DNA from: Rubrivivax sp.
GTDB taxonomy: Bacteria; Pseudomonadota; Gammaproteobacteria; Burkholderiales; Burkholderiaceae_C
Length of the DNA: 64,000 nt
Reading direction: 5' to 3'
Assembly: GCA_016789955.1 (NCBI GenBank)
Contig: JAEUPB010000096.1
Location: 1 to 64,000 of the forward strand
Part shown: positions 41,886 through 51,161 of the stretch, in pieces
Numbering within the stretch: the stretch's first letter is position 1
How the letters are laid out: every line of letters starts with the position of its first letter
Made by a program: the position numbers and the translations under genes
Notes under the pieces: model-generated
The model's database searches: none
Seen by the model: the letters and a program-made list of their open reading frames with translations, nothing else
Told to the model about the DNA's origin: nothing

Positions 41886-43130
41886 ATGAGCTCGCCCGCC
41901 TCCCTCCACGTCGCCGTGATCGGCGGCGGCCCCGCGGGGCTGGCCGCGGCCGAGGTGCTGGCCGCCGGCGGCGCGCAGGTCGAGCTGTTCGACGCGATGC
42001 CCTCGGTGGGGCGCAAGTTCCTGCTGGCGGGGCGCGGCGGGCTGAACCTCACGCATGCCGAGCCGCTGGAGCCCTTCCTCGACCGCTATGGCGCGGCGCG
42101 CGAGCGGCTCGAGCCGATCGTCCGCGCGTTCGACCCGCAGGCGCTGCGCGACTGGGCGCAAGGGCTGGGCATCGCCACCTTCGTCGGCACCTCGAACCGC
42201 GTGTTCCCCACCGACATGAAGGCCGCGCCGCTGCTGCGCGCCTGGCTGCACCGCCTGCGCGCGGCCGGCGTGGTGCTGCACGCGCGCCACCGCTGGATGG
42301 GCTGGGCCGATGACGGCGCGCTGCGCTTCGCGGCGCCTGCGGGCGAGGCGAGGCACCGCGCCGACGCCACCGTGCTCGCGCTCGGCGGCGCGAGCTGGGC
42401 GAGGCTGGGCTCCGATGGCGCCTGGGTGCCGTGGCTGCAGGCCTGCGGCGTGGTGGTGGCCCCGCTGCGGCCGGCCAACTGCGGCTTCGACGTGGCCGGC
42501 GGCTGGAGCGACTTCCTGCGCACGCGCCATGCGGGCCAGCCGATCAAGCCGGTGGTCGCCAGCGTCACGCTCGACGACGGCTCGGTGCTGCGCCGGCAGG
42601 GCGAATGCGTGCTCACCGACACCGGCCTCGAAGGCAGCCTGGTCTACGCCTGTGCCGCACCGCTGCGCGAGGCGATCGCCCGCCACGGCGAGGCCACGCT
42701 GACGCTGGACCTGCTGCCCGCCCACAGCGCCGGGCAGGTGCGGGCCGAGGTGGCGCGCCCGCGCGGCCCGCGCAGCCTGGCCACGCACCTGAAGAGCCGG
42801 CTGAACGTGCACGGCCTGAAGCTCGCGCTGCTGCACGAGGTGCTCGGCCCCGAGCGCATCCACGACGCGGCCGCGCTGGCCGCCGCGCTGAAGGCGCTGC
42901 CGCTGCGCCTTGCCGCGCCGCGCCCGATCGACGAAGCCATCAGCACCGCCGGTGGCGTGGCCTGGGCCGCACTGGACGACCGGCTGATGCTGCAGGCGTG
43001 CCCGGGGGTCTTCTGCGCCGGCGAGATGCTCGACTGGGAAGCGCCCACCGGTGGCTACCTGCTCACCGCCTGCATCGCCACCGGCCGTGCGGCGGGGCAG
43101 GGCGCGCTGCAGTGGTGGGCGGGCCCGTGA
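41886..43130 (+). CDS. HI0933/YhiN-type FAD-dependent flavoprotein
   Basis: A 414-residue flavoprotein. It has the N-terminal dinucleotide motif VIGGGPAGLAAAEVLAAGG, the family-specific GRKFLLAGRGGLNLTHAEP near residue 40, FVGTSNRVFPTDMKAAPLLRAW near 98, and a C-terminal GVFCAGEMLDWEAPTGGYLLTAC that closes the FAD site. This matches the TIGR03862 subgroup. The reaction is not known. It overlaps the methyltransferase gene by one base (TGATG). Confidence 0.92.
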   Translation: MSSPASLHVAVIGGGPAGLAAAEVLAAGGAQVELFDAMPSVGRKFLLAGRGGLNLTHAEPLEPFLDRYGAARERLEPIVRAFDPQALRDWAQGLGIATFVGTSNRVFPTDMKAAPLLRAWLHRLRAAGVVLHARHRWMGWADDGALRFAAPAGEARHRADATVLALGGASWARLGSDGAWVPWLQACGVVVAPLRPANCGFDVAGGWSDFLRTRHAGQPIKPVVASVTLDDGSVLRRQGECVLTDTGLEGSLVYACAAPLREAIARHGEATLTLDLLPAHSAGQVRAEVARPRGPRSLATHLKSRLNVHGLKLALLHEVLGPERIHDAAALAAALKALPLRLAAPRPIDEAISTAGGVAWAALDDRLMLQACPGVFCAGEMLDWEAPTGGYLLTACIATGRAAGQGALQWWAGP

Positions 43131-44281
43131 TGACCTCCGATGTGCCCCAGCTGCACTGGACCGAGGGCGACGTGCCGCACCGCGGGCGCTGGCGCAGCGA
43201 GGCCGGCGTGCCACCGCCCCGCCGCGTGCGCGTGGCCGACGACACGATGAACGCCGACACCGCCCACCGCCTGGCCTGCGAGGGCACGGCGCTGCTGTGG
43301 CGTGGCGACTACCACCAGGCCCGCCAGCTGCTGCAGGCGCTGGCTCGGCGCATCGAGCGCCGCCCGCGCAAGGCCGCGCCGGGGCCCGGGCCCACGCCGG
43401 CGCAGGCTTTCCACCTGCATCGCAAGGCGCAGGCCGAGCGCGCCCGCATCCTTGGCATGCTGCTGATCCCGTTCGACGCCGACCAGCGCGTGCCGCTGCG
43501 GCGCGCTCCCGACGTGCGGGCCGCGTGCGAGGAAGCGTGGGGCCCGGCTGGCGAGCCCTGCGTGGCCTCGCTGCGCGACCTGATGGGGATGATCGGCGCA
43601 CACGAGTGGCGGCGCAGAGGCGTGCGTGTGCAGGCGCTGGGCGACGCGCTCGTCCACCCGCACTACGGCGTGTTCAGCCCGGTGCGCGGCGAGTACGTGG
43701 ACCTCGTGGCGCAGGCGCCGCTGCCCGCGGGCCTGGCGGCGCACAGCCTGGCCTGGGACATCGGCACCGGCACCGGCGTGCTGGCGGCGGTGCTGGCCCG
43801 GCGCGGCGTGCAGCAGGTCGTGGCCACCGACAGCGACGTGCGCGCGCTGGCCTGTGCGCGCGAGAACCTGGCGCGGCTGCCGGGCGGGCACGCGGTGCAG
43901 GTGATCGAGGCCGACCTCTTTCCCGATGGCCGCGCGCCGCTGGTGGTGTGCAACCCGCCGTGGCTGCCGGCCCAGCCTGGCTCGCCGATCGAACGCGCGC
44001 TGTACGACCCCGGCAGCCGCATGCTGAAGGGCTACCTCGCCGGCCTGCGGGACCACCTGGCGCCTAGAGGAGAAGGCTGGCTGATCCTGTCCGACCTCGC
44101 CGAGCACCTGGGACTGCGCACGCGCGACGAGCTCGAAGGCTGGATCGCCGCGGCCGGGTTGCGCGTGGCCGGCCGCCTGGACATCCGCCCGCGCCACGGC
44201 AAGGCCCACGATCCTGCAGACCCGCTGCACGCGGCGAGGGCTCGCGAGCTGACGTCGCTGTGGCAGCTGGTGGCGGCGTGA
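43130..44281 (+). CDS. Class I SAM-dependent methyltransferase
   Basis: A 383-residue protein. The N-terminal ~190 residues are a less conserved helical part; the SAM-binding core begins with LAWDIGTGTGVLAAVLARRG, followed by VVATDSDVRALACAREN and the NPPW tetrapeptide in LVVCNPPWLPAQ. NPPW/NPPY methylates planar nitrogens (glutamine, adenine or guanine), as in PrmC, PrmB and RsmC. Substrate not determined. Coupled to the flavoprotein gene upstream. Confidence 0.88.
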   Translation: MTSDVPQLHWTEGDVPHRGRWRSEAGVPPPRRVRVADDTMNADTAHRLACEGTALLWRGDYHQARQLLQALARRIERRPRKAAPGPGPTPAQAFHLHRKAQAERARILGMLLIPFDADQRVPLRRAPDVRAACEEAWGPAGEPCVASLRDLMGMIGAHEWRRRGVRVQALGDALVHPHYGVFSPVRGEYVDLVAQAPLPAGLAAHSLAWDIGTGTGVLAAVLARRGVQQVVATDSDVRALACARENLARLPGGHAVQVIEADLFPDGRAPLVVCNPPWLPAQPGSPIERALYDPGSRMLKGYLAGLRDHLAPRGEGWLILSDLAEHLGLRTRDELEGWIAAAGLRVAGRLDIRPRHGKAHDPADPLHAARARELTSLWQLVAA

Positions 44282-44311
44282 GCGGCATGCGTCAGCCGCT
44301 CGGCATGCCGC
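44282..44311. terminator. Bidirectional hairpin between convergent genes
   Basis: GCGGCATGC and GCATGCCGC form a perfect nine-bp stem around a 12-base loop, immediately after the methyltransferase stop and 14 bp before the DTW gene stop. There is no T-tract. A shared transcription stop is likely. Confidence 0.5.
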
Positions 44312-44325
44312 GCTGCGCCGCGCGG

Positions 44326-44958
44326 CTACCGCTGCGTCGAACCTGAACCAGGCCGCTGCCGGGCCGCCACGCCGGCCACGAAGCGGCCGAAGGCGTCGAG
44401 CAGCGGCGCGGCGTCGAAGGCCGGGCCTTCCAGCATTTCCAGCGCCTGCACGGTGGCTTCGAGCGTCGAGACCTGATCAGCCCGCCGCGCCGCGCGGATC
44501 GCACGGTAGCGGGTGGGGGCCGGTGCCGCGAGCGTCAGCCTCGGCAGCGCGGCCAGTGCGGGATGCTCGAGCAGCATGCGCAGGCTCTTGCGCCAGGTCG
44601 CGTCGATCACCGCCAGCCGCACCGTCGTGCCGGCCGTCGCGTGAGGCGCGGGCGGTGAAGGCGGCGCAGGCGCGGCCGGCACGTCCGGGTAGAGCAGCCA
44701 CGTGCTGCGCCCAGGGCGATGCAGCAACGCCTGCAACGCCTCCGGCGCGTGGCGCTCGCCGACCACCACCTCGCAGTGCGCCAGCGACAGCCGCAGCAGC
44801 GCCACGCTGTTCTTCGCCTGGCGCTGCTCCTGCGGATGCTGCAGCACCAGCACCTCGGTGCGGTGGGCCGTGGGCCGCACCAGGGCGCACAGGCAGGTGA
44901 GGCGCGGGCGCAGGCAGCGGGCGCAGGCCTCGCGGCCCAGGGAAGACGGGGCGTTCAC
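44326..44958 (-). CDS. tapT: tRNA-uridine aminocarboxypropyltransferase (DTW domain)
   Basis: A 210-residue enzyme of the DTW family, which transfers the aminocarboxypropyl group of SAM to a tRNA uridine (acp3U47 in E. coli). It has the N-terminal metal-binding ACARCLRPRLTCLCA, VLQHPQEQRQAKNS, and the name-giving DATWRKS near residue 120 (DATW in place of D-T-W, as in many members). The expected length is about 200-230. A Pro/Ala-rich insertion sits near residue 95. Confidence 0.86.
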   Translation of the reverse strand: MNAPSSLGREACARCLRPRLTCLCALVRPTAHRTEVLVLQHPQEQRQAKNSVALLRLSLAHCEVVVGERHAPEALQALLHRPGRSTWLLYPDVPAAPAPPSPPAPHATAGTTVRLAVIDATWRKSLRMLLEHPALAALPRLTLAAPAPTRYRAIRAARRADQVSTLEATVQALEMLEGPAFDAAPLLDAFGRFVAGVAARQRPGSGSTQR

Positions 44959-45009
44959 GCGGGCATGCTCGCACGGCGTCGTCGCCCGGTGACGGTGGCT
45001 CAGGCTGCT

Positions 45010-45729
45010 CTACGCCTCGGCCCAAGTCTCGGTGCTGAGCGGCAACGCATTCAGCTCCCTTCTCGACTCTTTCCACTGCGGCCAGTGCCGGGTCAGCAGC
45101 GCAACGAATCGCTCGTTGTGGGTCGGCTCCAGCAGGTGCAGCATCTCATGCACCACCACGTACTCGACGAGATCCTTCGGCTTCTTCACCAACTCGGTGT
45201 TGAGCCGGATGTTGCCGGCTGCAGGGTTGCAGCTGCCCCACTTGGTCTTCATGCGCTGCAGGAAGTAGCCTTCGACCTTCACCCGCAGTCGCGGCTCCCA
45301 TCGCGCAATCATGTCCGGCACCACGGCGTGCAGCAGCCGCTTGTGCCATTCGTGCATCACCTCGGCGCGCTTCGCGGCGTCGCTCCCAGGCCGCACTGAA
45401 AGCGTGATCCGGCGGTGGTCGAGCTTGATGGCGGGCTTGGCGTCGACCTCCATCACCGTCAGCAGGTGATTCCGGCCCCACAGCCGGTGGCTCTCGCGCT
45501 CGACGTACTGTCGCTGGGTCTCGCGAGCCTGGTTGCGCAGCGCGCGCTGCTGCAAGCGGATCCAGGCAAGTTTGGAGATCGCGTAGGCCCGGGCCACTTC
45601 GGTCCGGGTGCTGGTCGGGGCAACCAGGGTCACCCGCCCCTCCGGCGGATGGACCGTGAGGTGCACGTTCTTGACGCTCTTGCGCGTCAGACTGATCGTG
45701 ATCTCACCCAGCTCGAACACTTCGCTCAT
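45010..45729 (-). CDS. YgjP-type (DUF45) metal-dependent hydrolase in the restriction operon
   Basis: A 239-residue protein. The zinc motif is VVHEMLHLLEPTHNERF near residue 195 (HExxH plus a downstream His). The preceding KTKWGSCNPAAGNIRLNTELV is the conserved WGSC segment of YgjP/SprT-like metallopeptidases. It overlaps the hsdR stop by one base (TGATG), so it belongs to the restriction operon, an association often seen with type I systems. It may process or turn over a protein such as HsdR; that is inferred. Confidence 0.9.
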   Translation of the reverse strand: MSEVFELGEITISLTRKSVKNVHLTVHPPEGRVTLVAPTSTRTEVARAYAISKLAWIRLQQRALRNQARETQRQYVERESHRLWGRNHLLTVMEVDAKPAIKLDHRRITLSVRPGSDAAKRAEVMHEWHKRLLHAVVPDMIARWEPRLRVKVEGYFLQRMKTKWGSCNPAAGNIRLNTELVKKPKDLVEYVVVHEMLHLLEPTHNERFVALLTRHWPQWKESRRELNALPLSTETWAEA

Positions 45730-48700
45730 CAGTAGCCCGGCTGGTTCTTGATGATCTCGAAGATGGCCTGCGTGGCGGCGCGGTTCTTCTTCATGATGGG
45801 GTAGATGGCGTTCAAGACCTGGGCCTCTCGCGCCGCATCGCCCTTCCAGCCCGCCGGGGCCTTTTCTCGCAGGGCCTTGTCCAACGCCAATGCCAGCGAG
45901 AGAACCTCGTCGCCGAATTCGGTGGCGGTCTCGGCCGCCGTGTTGGGCTCCACCGCCGCGGCCAGCACCGAGGGCAGGTTGTTGTACAGAACCGTCGCTT
46001 CCTTGTTGCCGTGCAGCGCGGCGGGTACGTCGTTGTCGCCCTTGCCCGTGCCCAGCTTCTTCGCCAGCTCTTCCGCCTTCTTCAGGAATTCCTCGTAGGA
46101 CTCGGTGTCGTCGCGCTTCTGCTGGATCAGGTCCTCCAGCAGCTTCGACATCTCCTCGTAGAACATCGGGTCCGTCAGCTGGTCACGGATGATGGTCTTG
46201 CGGACGTTGTTGATGATCCCCTCGGCGATCGCGTTGCGGGACAGCGTGCCTTTCTCGTTCAGCTTCTTCGCGATGGCGTCGTGAATGCCCGTCTGGATGA
46301 TCAACTCGGTCAGCGACAGCTCGCTCAGGTCGCCCAGCAGGTTGGCCGGGTCGGCCAGCACGTAGCTGTTGATGAGGTGGCGCATGTCGGCCTCGAAGGG
46401 CTTGATGTCCAACTCCTCGCCCGAGTGGTTCTTGATGGCCGCGCGAACCTCGGCATGGAACTGGGTCTCCTGCTCGAACGCTGCCATCTGCGCGGCGGTG
46501 TAGCCGGCTTCTTCCATGTTCGGCGCCATTTCGGAGTAGGCGCGCACGTAGGCTGCCACCGCCTTGTAGTACGAGATGCGCAGAGGCTCGGTGTCGTTGA
46601 GCGCGTTGGGGTTGGCCGCAACACCGCAGAAGTAGTGGATGTGCTGCTCGATGCCCTGTGGCTGCTTGACCGGCGCGCACAGATAGATCAAGGCCTCGAC
46701 CGCCGCGTCCAGCCTGGCCTTGCCTTCCTCGCGCCAGTCCTTGACGATCACATTGCCATCGGGCCCACATGTCTCGGTGTCCAGTTCGTCCGACGTGTAG
46801 ACCGCAATGGCGTTCTGCACATTGCTGAACAACTCCTTGTAGTCGACGACGTGGCCGTAGTCCTTGTCCTCACCGTCCAACCGATTGGTGCGGCAGATCG
46901 CCTGGAACAGGTTGTGATCGCGCAGTTCGTTGTCGAGGTAGATGTAGGTGCAGCTCGGCGCGTCAAAGCCCGTCAGCAGCTTGCTCACCACGATCAGCAG
47001 CTTCAGGTTCGCCGGCTCCTCGATGAAGCGGCGCTTCATCTCGGCCTCGTATTGGCTGGTGGTCTGGTCCTTGGCCAGCACGTGCCTGGTGTACGTGTCG
47101 AACTTGTAGCGCTCGTCGCTGTCCTTGGGTTCTTGCGAGATCGCGTTGTGGTTCGGCTCGTACGAGGTGATGAGCCCGCAGTAGGGCCCCAGCGGTGAGT
47201 TCTGGAACAGGCGGTAGTAGTGGCAAGCGTCGTAGATCGACGCCGCCACCAGGATGGCGGTGCCCCTGTCGTTGTTCAGGCGCGGGCGAACGCCGAAGTC
47301 GTGGTTGATGTCGGCGATGATGCGCTGCTTGCGTTCGCCGGAACTCATCAGCTCTTCCATCGTGGCCCAGCGCTTGCGCAGCACGGACTTCTGGAAATTG
47401 TTCAACCCCTTGGCGGCCTTCTCGAACCACGCATCCACCGCTTTCGGCGAGGTCAGCCGCTGTGGCACATCGCGCGCCTCGTACTTCAGGTCCAGCACGA
47501 CCTTGTCGGCCACCGCCTGGTCGAACTTGTAGGTGTGAATGAAGGTGCCGAACACCTCGCGCGTGGTCTGCTTGTCGCGGCGCAAGAGCGGCGTGCCCGT
47601 GAAGCCGATGAAGATGGCGTTCGGCAGCCAGCGCTTCATCTGCTTGTTCATGTCGCCGCCCTGCGTGCGGTGGCATTCGTCGACGAACACGTAGAAGCGG
47701 CCGGCCACCTTGGGTGGGTCACCCTTCAGGTCCGAGGTGTCGATCTTGTGGATCAGCGCGCACATCAGGCGCGGGGCGGCTGCACCCAGCTTTTCCACCA
47801 ACTCCCGGCGTGACTGGATGCGCGGCGATGGGGAATCGGCGCCGATCACCCCGGCGTTCTTCATCACGCCTTCGATCTGCTTGTCCAGTTCGTCCCGGTC
47901 GGTCACCACCAGGATGCGTGCGTCGGCATCGTGCTCCAGCAGCCACTTGGCGATCAGCACCATGAGGATGCTCTTGCCGCTGCCCTGGGTGTGCCAGATC
48001 ACGCCGCCTTCGTGCTTCCTGATGCGCTCCTGCGCCGCCTTCACGCCCCCGTACTGGTGCAGGCGCGGCACCTTCTTCTGCCCGGCATCGAAGATCACGA
48101 AGTTGCGCATCAGGTCGAGCAGGCGCTCCGGGGCCAGCATCTCCCGCAGCGGACCATCCAGCAGCTCACCGACGGCCAGGCTGCCGCCCGTTGCGCCCGG
48201 CTGATGGTGCTTCCACTCGACGAAGAACTTCTCAGGCGTCCCTGTCGTGCCGTAACGCAGGCCCTGCGAATCGCTGCCGGCCAGCACCAACTGCACCGTG
48301 CTGAAGAAGCCCAGGTTGAAGATCTCTTCCTGGTTGGTGATGAGCTGCCGGATGCCGTTGGCGGTGTCGACCGAGCTGCGCTTCAGCTCGATGACCACCA
48401 CGGCGATACCGTTCACGTACAGCACGATGTCCGGCCTGCGCTCGTGCCCGCCCTTGAGCGTCACCTCCTCGGCCAGCGCGAAGTCATTCTCCGACGGCTG
48501 CTCCCAGTCGATCAGGCGTACCGTCTCGTGCGGCACGCCGGCGGCCACCTGCACCTGCACACCGTAGCGCAGCAGCTGGTAGGTGCGCAGGTTGGCCTGG
48601 TAGAGCGTGAGGCCCGTCGCATCGGCCGCCGCCATCAGCTTGTGCACGGCCTGCGAGATGTGGGCGTCGGTGTAGCCGCGCTGCTTCAGGTTGGCGCGCA

Positions 48701-48848
48701 GGTGCTCCACCTCGATGCCGCGGTTGCCGGCGCGCTGGCTCCAGTCACCCAGGTTCGTATAGCCCAGGCCACCGGCCGCAGCGGGCGCGGTGATGCAGCC
48801 CACCACGCGGTTCTGCGTGACGCGTTCGGGGCGCAGGGGCGGCGTCAT
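45729..48848 (-). CDS. hsdR: Type I restriction endonuclease subunit R
   Basis: A 1039-residue translocase-nuclease. The N-terminal PDDEXK nuclease shows RRPDIVLYVNGIAVVVIELKRSS near residue 145. SF2 helicase motifs follow: TQGSGKSILMVLIAKWL (Walker A), FVDECHRTQGG (DECH), GFTGTPLLRRDK and LLTGFDAPSC, with a QAICRTNRL motif VI. Full length. It cleaves unmodified DNA after ATP-driven translocation when bound to HsdM/HsdS. It overlaps the YhcG-type gene by four bases. Confidence 0.97.
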   Translation of the reverse strand: MTPPLRPERVTQNRVVGCITAPAAAGGLGYTNLGDWSQRAGNRGIEVEHLRANLKQRGYTDAHISQAVHKLMAAADATGLTLYQANLRTYQLLRYGVQVQVAAGVPHETVRLIDWEQPSENDFALAEEVTLKGGHERRPDIVLYVNGIAVVVIELKRSSVDTANGIRQLITNQEEIFNLGFFSTVQLVLAGSDSQGLRYGTTGTPEKFFVEWKHHQPGATGGSLAVGELLDGPLREMLAPERLLDLMRNFVIFDAGQKKVPRLHQYGGVKAAQERIRKHEGGVIWHTQGSGKSILMVLIAKWLLEHDADARILVVTDRDELDKQIEGVMKNAGVIGADSPSPRIQSRRELVEKLGAAAPRLMCALIHKIDTSDLKGDPPKVAGRFYVFVDECHRTQGGDMNKQMKRWLPNAIFIGFTGTPLLRRDKQTTREVFGTFIHTYKFDQAVADKVVLDLKYEARDVPQRLTSPKAVDAWFEKAAKGLNNFQKSVLRKRWATMEELMSSGERKQRIIADINHDFGVRPRLNNDRGTAILVAASIYDACHYYRLFQNSPLGPYCGLITSYEPNHNAISQEPKDSDERYKFDTYTRHVLAKDQTTSQYEAEMKRRFIEEPANLKLLIVVSKLLTGFDAPSCTYIYLDNELRDHNLFQAICRTNRLDGEDKDYGHVVDYKELFSNVQNAIAVYTSDELDTETCGPDGNVIVKDWREEGKARLDAAVEALIYLCAPVKQPQGIEQHIHYFCGVAANPNALNDTEPLRISYYKAVAAYVRAYSEMAPNMEEAGYTAAQMAAFEQETQFHAEVRAAIKNHSGEELDIKPFEADMRHLINSYVLADPANLLGDLSELSLTELIIQTGIHDAIAKKLNEKGTLSRNAIAEGIINNVRKTIIRDQLTDPMFYEEMSKLLEDLIQQKRDDTESYEEFLKKAEELAKKLGTGKGDNDVPAALHGNKEATVLYNNLPSVLAAAVEPNTAAETATEFGDEVLSLALALDKALREKAPAGWKGDAAREAQVLNAIYPIMKKNRAATQAIFEIIKNQPGY

Positions 48849-49975
48849 TCGGTGTCCTCGGGCGATGGCGGCAACAGGCGCTGCCGCGCGGCCGCGATGG
48901 CCTGCTGCAGCCGGGCCTGCAGCGCTTCACGCGGGGGCAGCACGGTCAGGTACTCGGCCACGTGGATGCCGCTCTTGTCCAGCTCCAGCAGCTCGATCTG
49001 TTCCTGCTTCTTGCCGGTGCACAGGATGATGCCCAGCGGCGGGTTCTCGCCCACCTCCTGCTCGTGCCTGGCCAGCCAGCGCAGGTACAGCTCCATCTGG
49101 CCCTTGTGCTCGGGGCGGAAGTCGCCGATCTTCAGTTCCACCGCCACCAGGCGCTTGAGCTTGCGGTTGTAGAACAGCAGGTCGATGTAGAAATCATCGT
49201 CGTCGATCTGCACCCGCTTCTGCCGCGCCACGAAGCTGAAGCCCGAGCCCAGCTCCAGCAGGAACTGTTCCAGCTCGCGCAGGATGGCGTCTTCGAGGTC
49301 GCGTTCCAGGTAGCGGTCGTTCAGGCCCAGGAAGTCGAGCACATAGGGGTCTTTCAGCAGCAGCGCCGGGCTGGGCCGTTCGTCGTGCCGCAGCGCCTGC
49401 AGCGCGTGCTCGACCGTGGCCTGGGGCTGGCGGCTGATGGCGCTGCGCTCGTACAGCAGGCTCTGCATGCGTTCCTGCAGCTGGCGCACGCTCCAGCCTT
49501 CCAGGCGGCACAGCTGGATGTAGAAGTCGCGCTTGAGCGCGTCGTCCACGTACATCAGCGTCTTGATGTGCGTCCAGCTCAATGCTCTCCGCAGTGCGGA
49601 GAGCGTTGCTTCATCGGGGAAAGTCTCCGCGGCGCGGAGACAGTGCCAGAGCTGCTTTTCGCTCCAGCCTCGCCCGTAGGCCGCCGTGAGCTGCCGCGCC
49701 AGGCCGGCCACCACGGTGGCGCCGTAGCCGGCGCGCTGCGCGCCCAGCACGTCCTGCCGGATGCGCGTGCCCACCTGCCAGTAGAGCAGCGTCAGCTCGG
49801 CATTCACCGCAGCCGCCACGCGCTGGCGCGCGCTGTCGATCAGCCGCTGGATGTCGCCGGCCAGCGAAGCATCGGCCACCCCGGCCGCGGCCGCTGCCGG
49901 CGCGGTGGCGTGCACCGGCGCCTTCGGCGGCCGCGCAGCGCGCGGGCGGCGTGGCGGTGGCGGCGTGCGGGTCAT
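48845..49975 (-). CDS. YhcG-type PDDEXK nuclease (DUF1016)
   Basis: A 376-residue protein. After a Pro/Ala/Arg-rich leader, the DUF1016 N-terminal helical domain appears (LTLLYWQVGTRIRQDVL, YGRGWSEKQLWHCLRAAE, SWTHIKTLMYVDD). A PDDEXK-type nuclease core follows: DDDFYIDLLFYNRKLKRLVAVELKIG near 265. YhcG-like nucleases have been linked to DNA recombination intermediates and are often found inside type I restriction loci. It lies between hsdS and hsdR and is coupled to hsdR. Confidence 0.92.
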   Translation of the reverse strand: MTRTPPPPRRPRAARPPKAPVHATAPAAAAAGVADASLAGDIQRLIDSARQRVAAAVNAELTLLYWQVGTRIRQDVLGAQRAGYGATVVAGLARQLTAAYGRGWSEKQLWHCLRAAETFPDEATLSALRRALSWTHIKTLMYVDDALKRDFYIQLCRLEGWSVRQLQERMQSLLYERSAISRQPQATVEHALQALRHDERPSPALLLKDPYVLDFLGLNDRYLERDLEDAILRELEQFLLELGSGFSFVARQKRVQIDDDDFYIDLLFYNRKLKRLVAVELKIGDFRPEHKGQMELYLRWLARHEQEVGENPPLGIILCTGKKQEQIELLELDKSGIHVAEYLTVLPPREALQARLQQAIAAARQRLLPPSPEDTE

Positions 49976-49985
49976 GGCGCCGGGC

Positions 49986-51161
49986 TCATGCGAGGCGTGT
50001 CCTTCCGGTCAGCAGCTCTTGCATCATCCCTTGCTTGAGCGCGCGGGTCTTGTTGCGGCGTGCTTCGAGGGCAGCTAGTTCAGAGTCCATGTCGGTAAGG
50101 ACCCCGGCGATTGCGGCCTGCTCTTTCGGCTCTGGCGCGGGCACTTCGACGCGTTCGATCGTCCGCGCATTCAAGCTCGGAACGCCTGACGCTTCGTTGT
50201 ACTGCATCCAGTCGATCAGACAGAAACGATAGTAGAGATACTTTGCGTTGTGATCGTCCTTCATCGCGGAATAGAACAGCGTGTCCACCGTCCAGAAGGG
50301 TTTATCCATGTAACGAGGCTGATTAATCGTTCCCTTTCGACCGATCAGCACCGACGGCTTGTCGTACAGCGCGCGAGAAGCTGTACCGATTTGGCCGCCA
50401 GTCGCGAGGATCGGATAGAGACCATCGACAGTCTCCACTTCGCGCTGGTTTCTGCCGTGGCAGACGGTGAGCATGTCGCCCATTCGTCTCACCTTCCACT
50501 CGCCCTGAAAGCCCGGAAGCCGGGTCTGGCCGGTGAGGAGTTGCTGCATGGCGGCCTGCTTGAGGTCGCGCTTCTTGGCGATGAGGCGGTCCAGCCCGAC
50601 TAGCAGCGCATCGACGTCTCCTATCGCTTCCCCAATGGCGCGCTGCTCTGCAACTGTTGGAACAGGAGCCAACACTCGGCCCAAACTCGCCTGTCCGATG
50701 TTGGCGCGCACGGCCCCTTGGCCCAACGGAATGATCTGCGCTCGAAGCGCGCGCGCTCGAAGCGCGTAGCCGCAGTAGTTTGGGTCGATTTCATCGGACG
50801 TCGGACGACCACGAATGACGAAGCCCCCGAACACGACTTCTTCCGAGTCGACGTAGGTAGCAGCCAAGGCCAGTTCTGAGTCAGTCTCGGATGTTCGATT
50901 GAAGAGCACATCGCCTCGCCTGACCGCATAGGTGGCGCGAATCGATGCCGGCAACGCGACTCGTCCTGCAACGTCGTCACATTTCAGGTGCGAGTGTGTG
51001 ATCGTTTCAAGTACGTTGACGAAGCGGACGCCAGTCCCGTAGGCGTGTCTTTCGGCGTTCACCCCGTTCTTGAAGGCGAAGAGCTCACCAAGAGGTTTCA
51101 CCGCCCAATCGGAGGGTAGTACGCCAATATCCGTACTCCGATATCCGGGGCTCAATTCCAT
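49986..51161 (-). CDS. hsdS: Type I restriction-modification specificity subunit S
   Basis: A 391-residue HsdS with two target recognition domains (about 15-150 and 215-345), each followed by a conserved coiled spacer: EQRAIGEAIGDVDALLVGLD with QQLLTGQTRLPGF, and EQAAIAGVLTDMDSELAALE with QELLTGRTRLA. The repeat of the LLTG-TRL motif marks the two halves. Each recognition domain reads half of a bipartite site; the sequence cannot be predicted here. Base composition is visibly less GC-rich than its neighbours. It overlaps hsdM by 10 bases. Confidence 0.94.
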   Translation of the reverse strand: MELSPGYRSTDIGVLPSDWAVKPLGELFAFKNGVNAERHAYGTGVRFVNVLETITHSHLKCDDVAGRVALPASIRATYAVRRGDVLFNRTSETDSELALAATYVDSEEVVFGGFVIRGRPTSDEIDPNYCGYALRARALRAQIIPLGQGAVRANIGQASLGRVLAPVPTVAEQRAIGEAIGDVDALLVGLDRLIAKKRDLKQAAMQQLLTGQTRLPGFQGEWKVRRMGDMLTVCHGRNQREVETVDGLYPILATGGQIGTASRALYDKPSVLIGRKGTINQPRYMDKPFWTVDTLFYSAMKDDHNAKYLYYRFCLIDWMQYNEASGVPSLNARTIERVEVPAPEPKEQAAIAGVLTDMDSELAALEARRNKTRALKQGMMQELLTGRTRLA

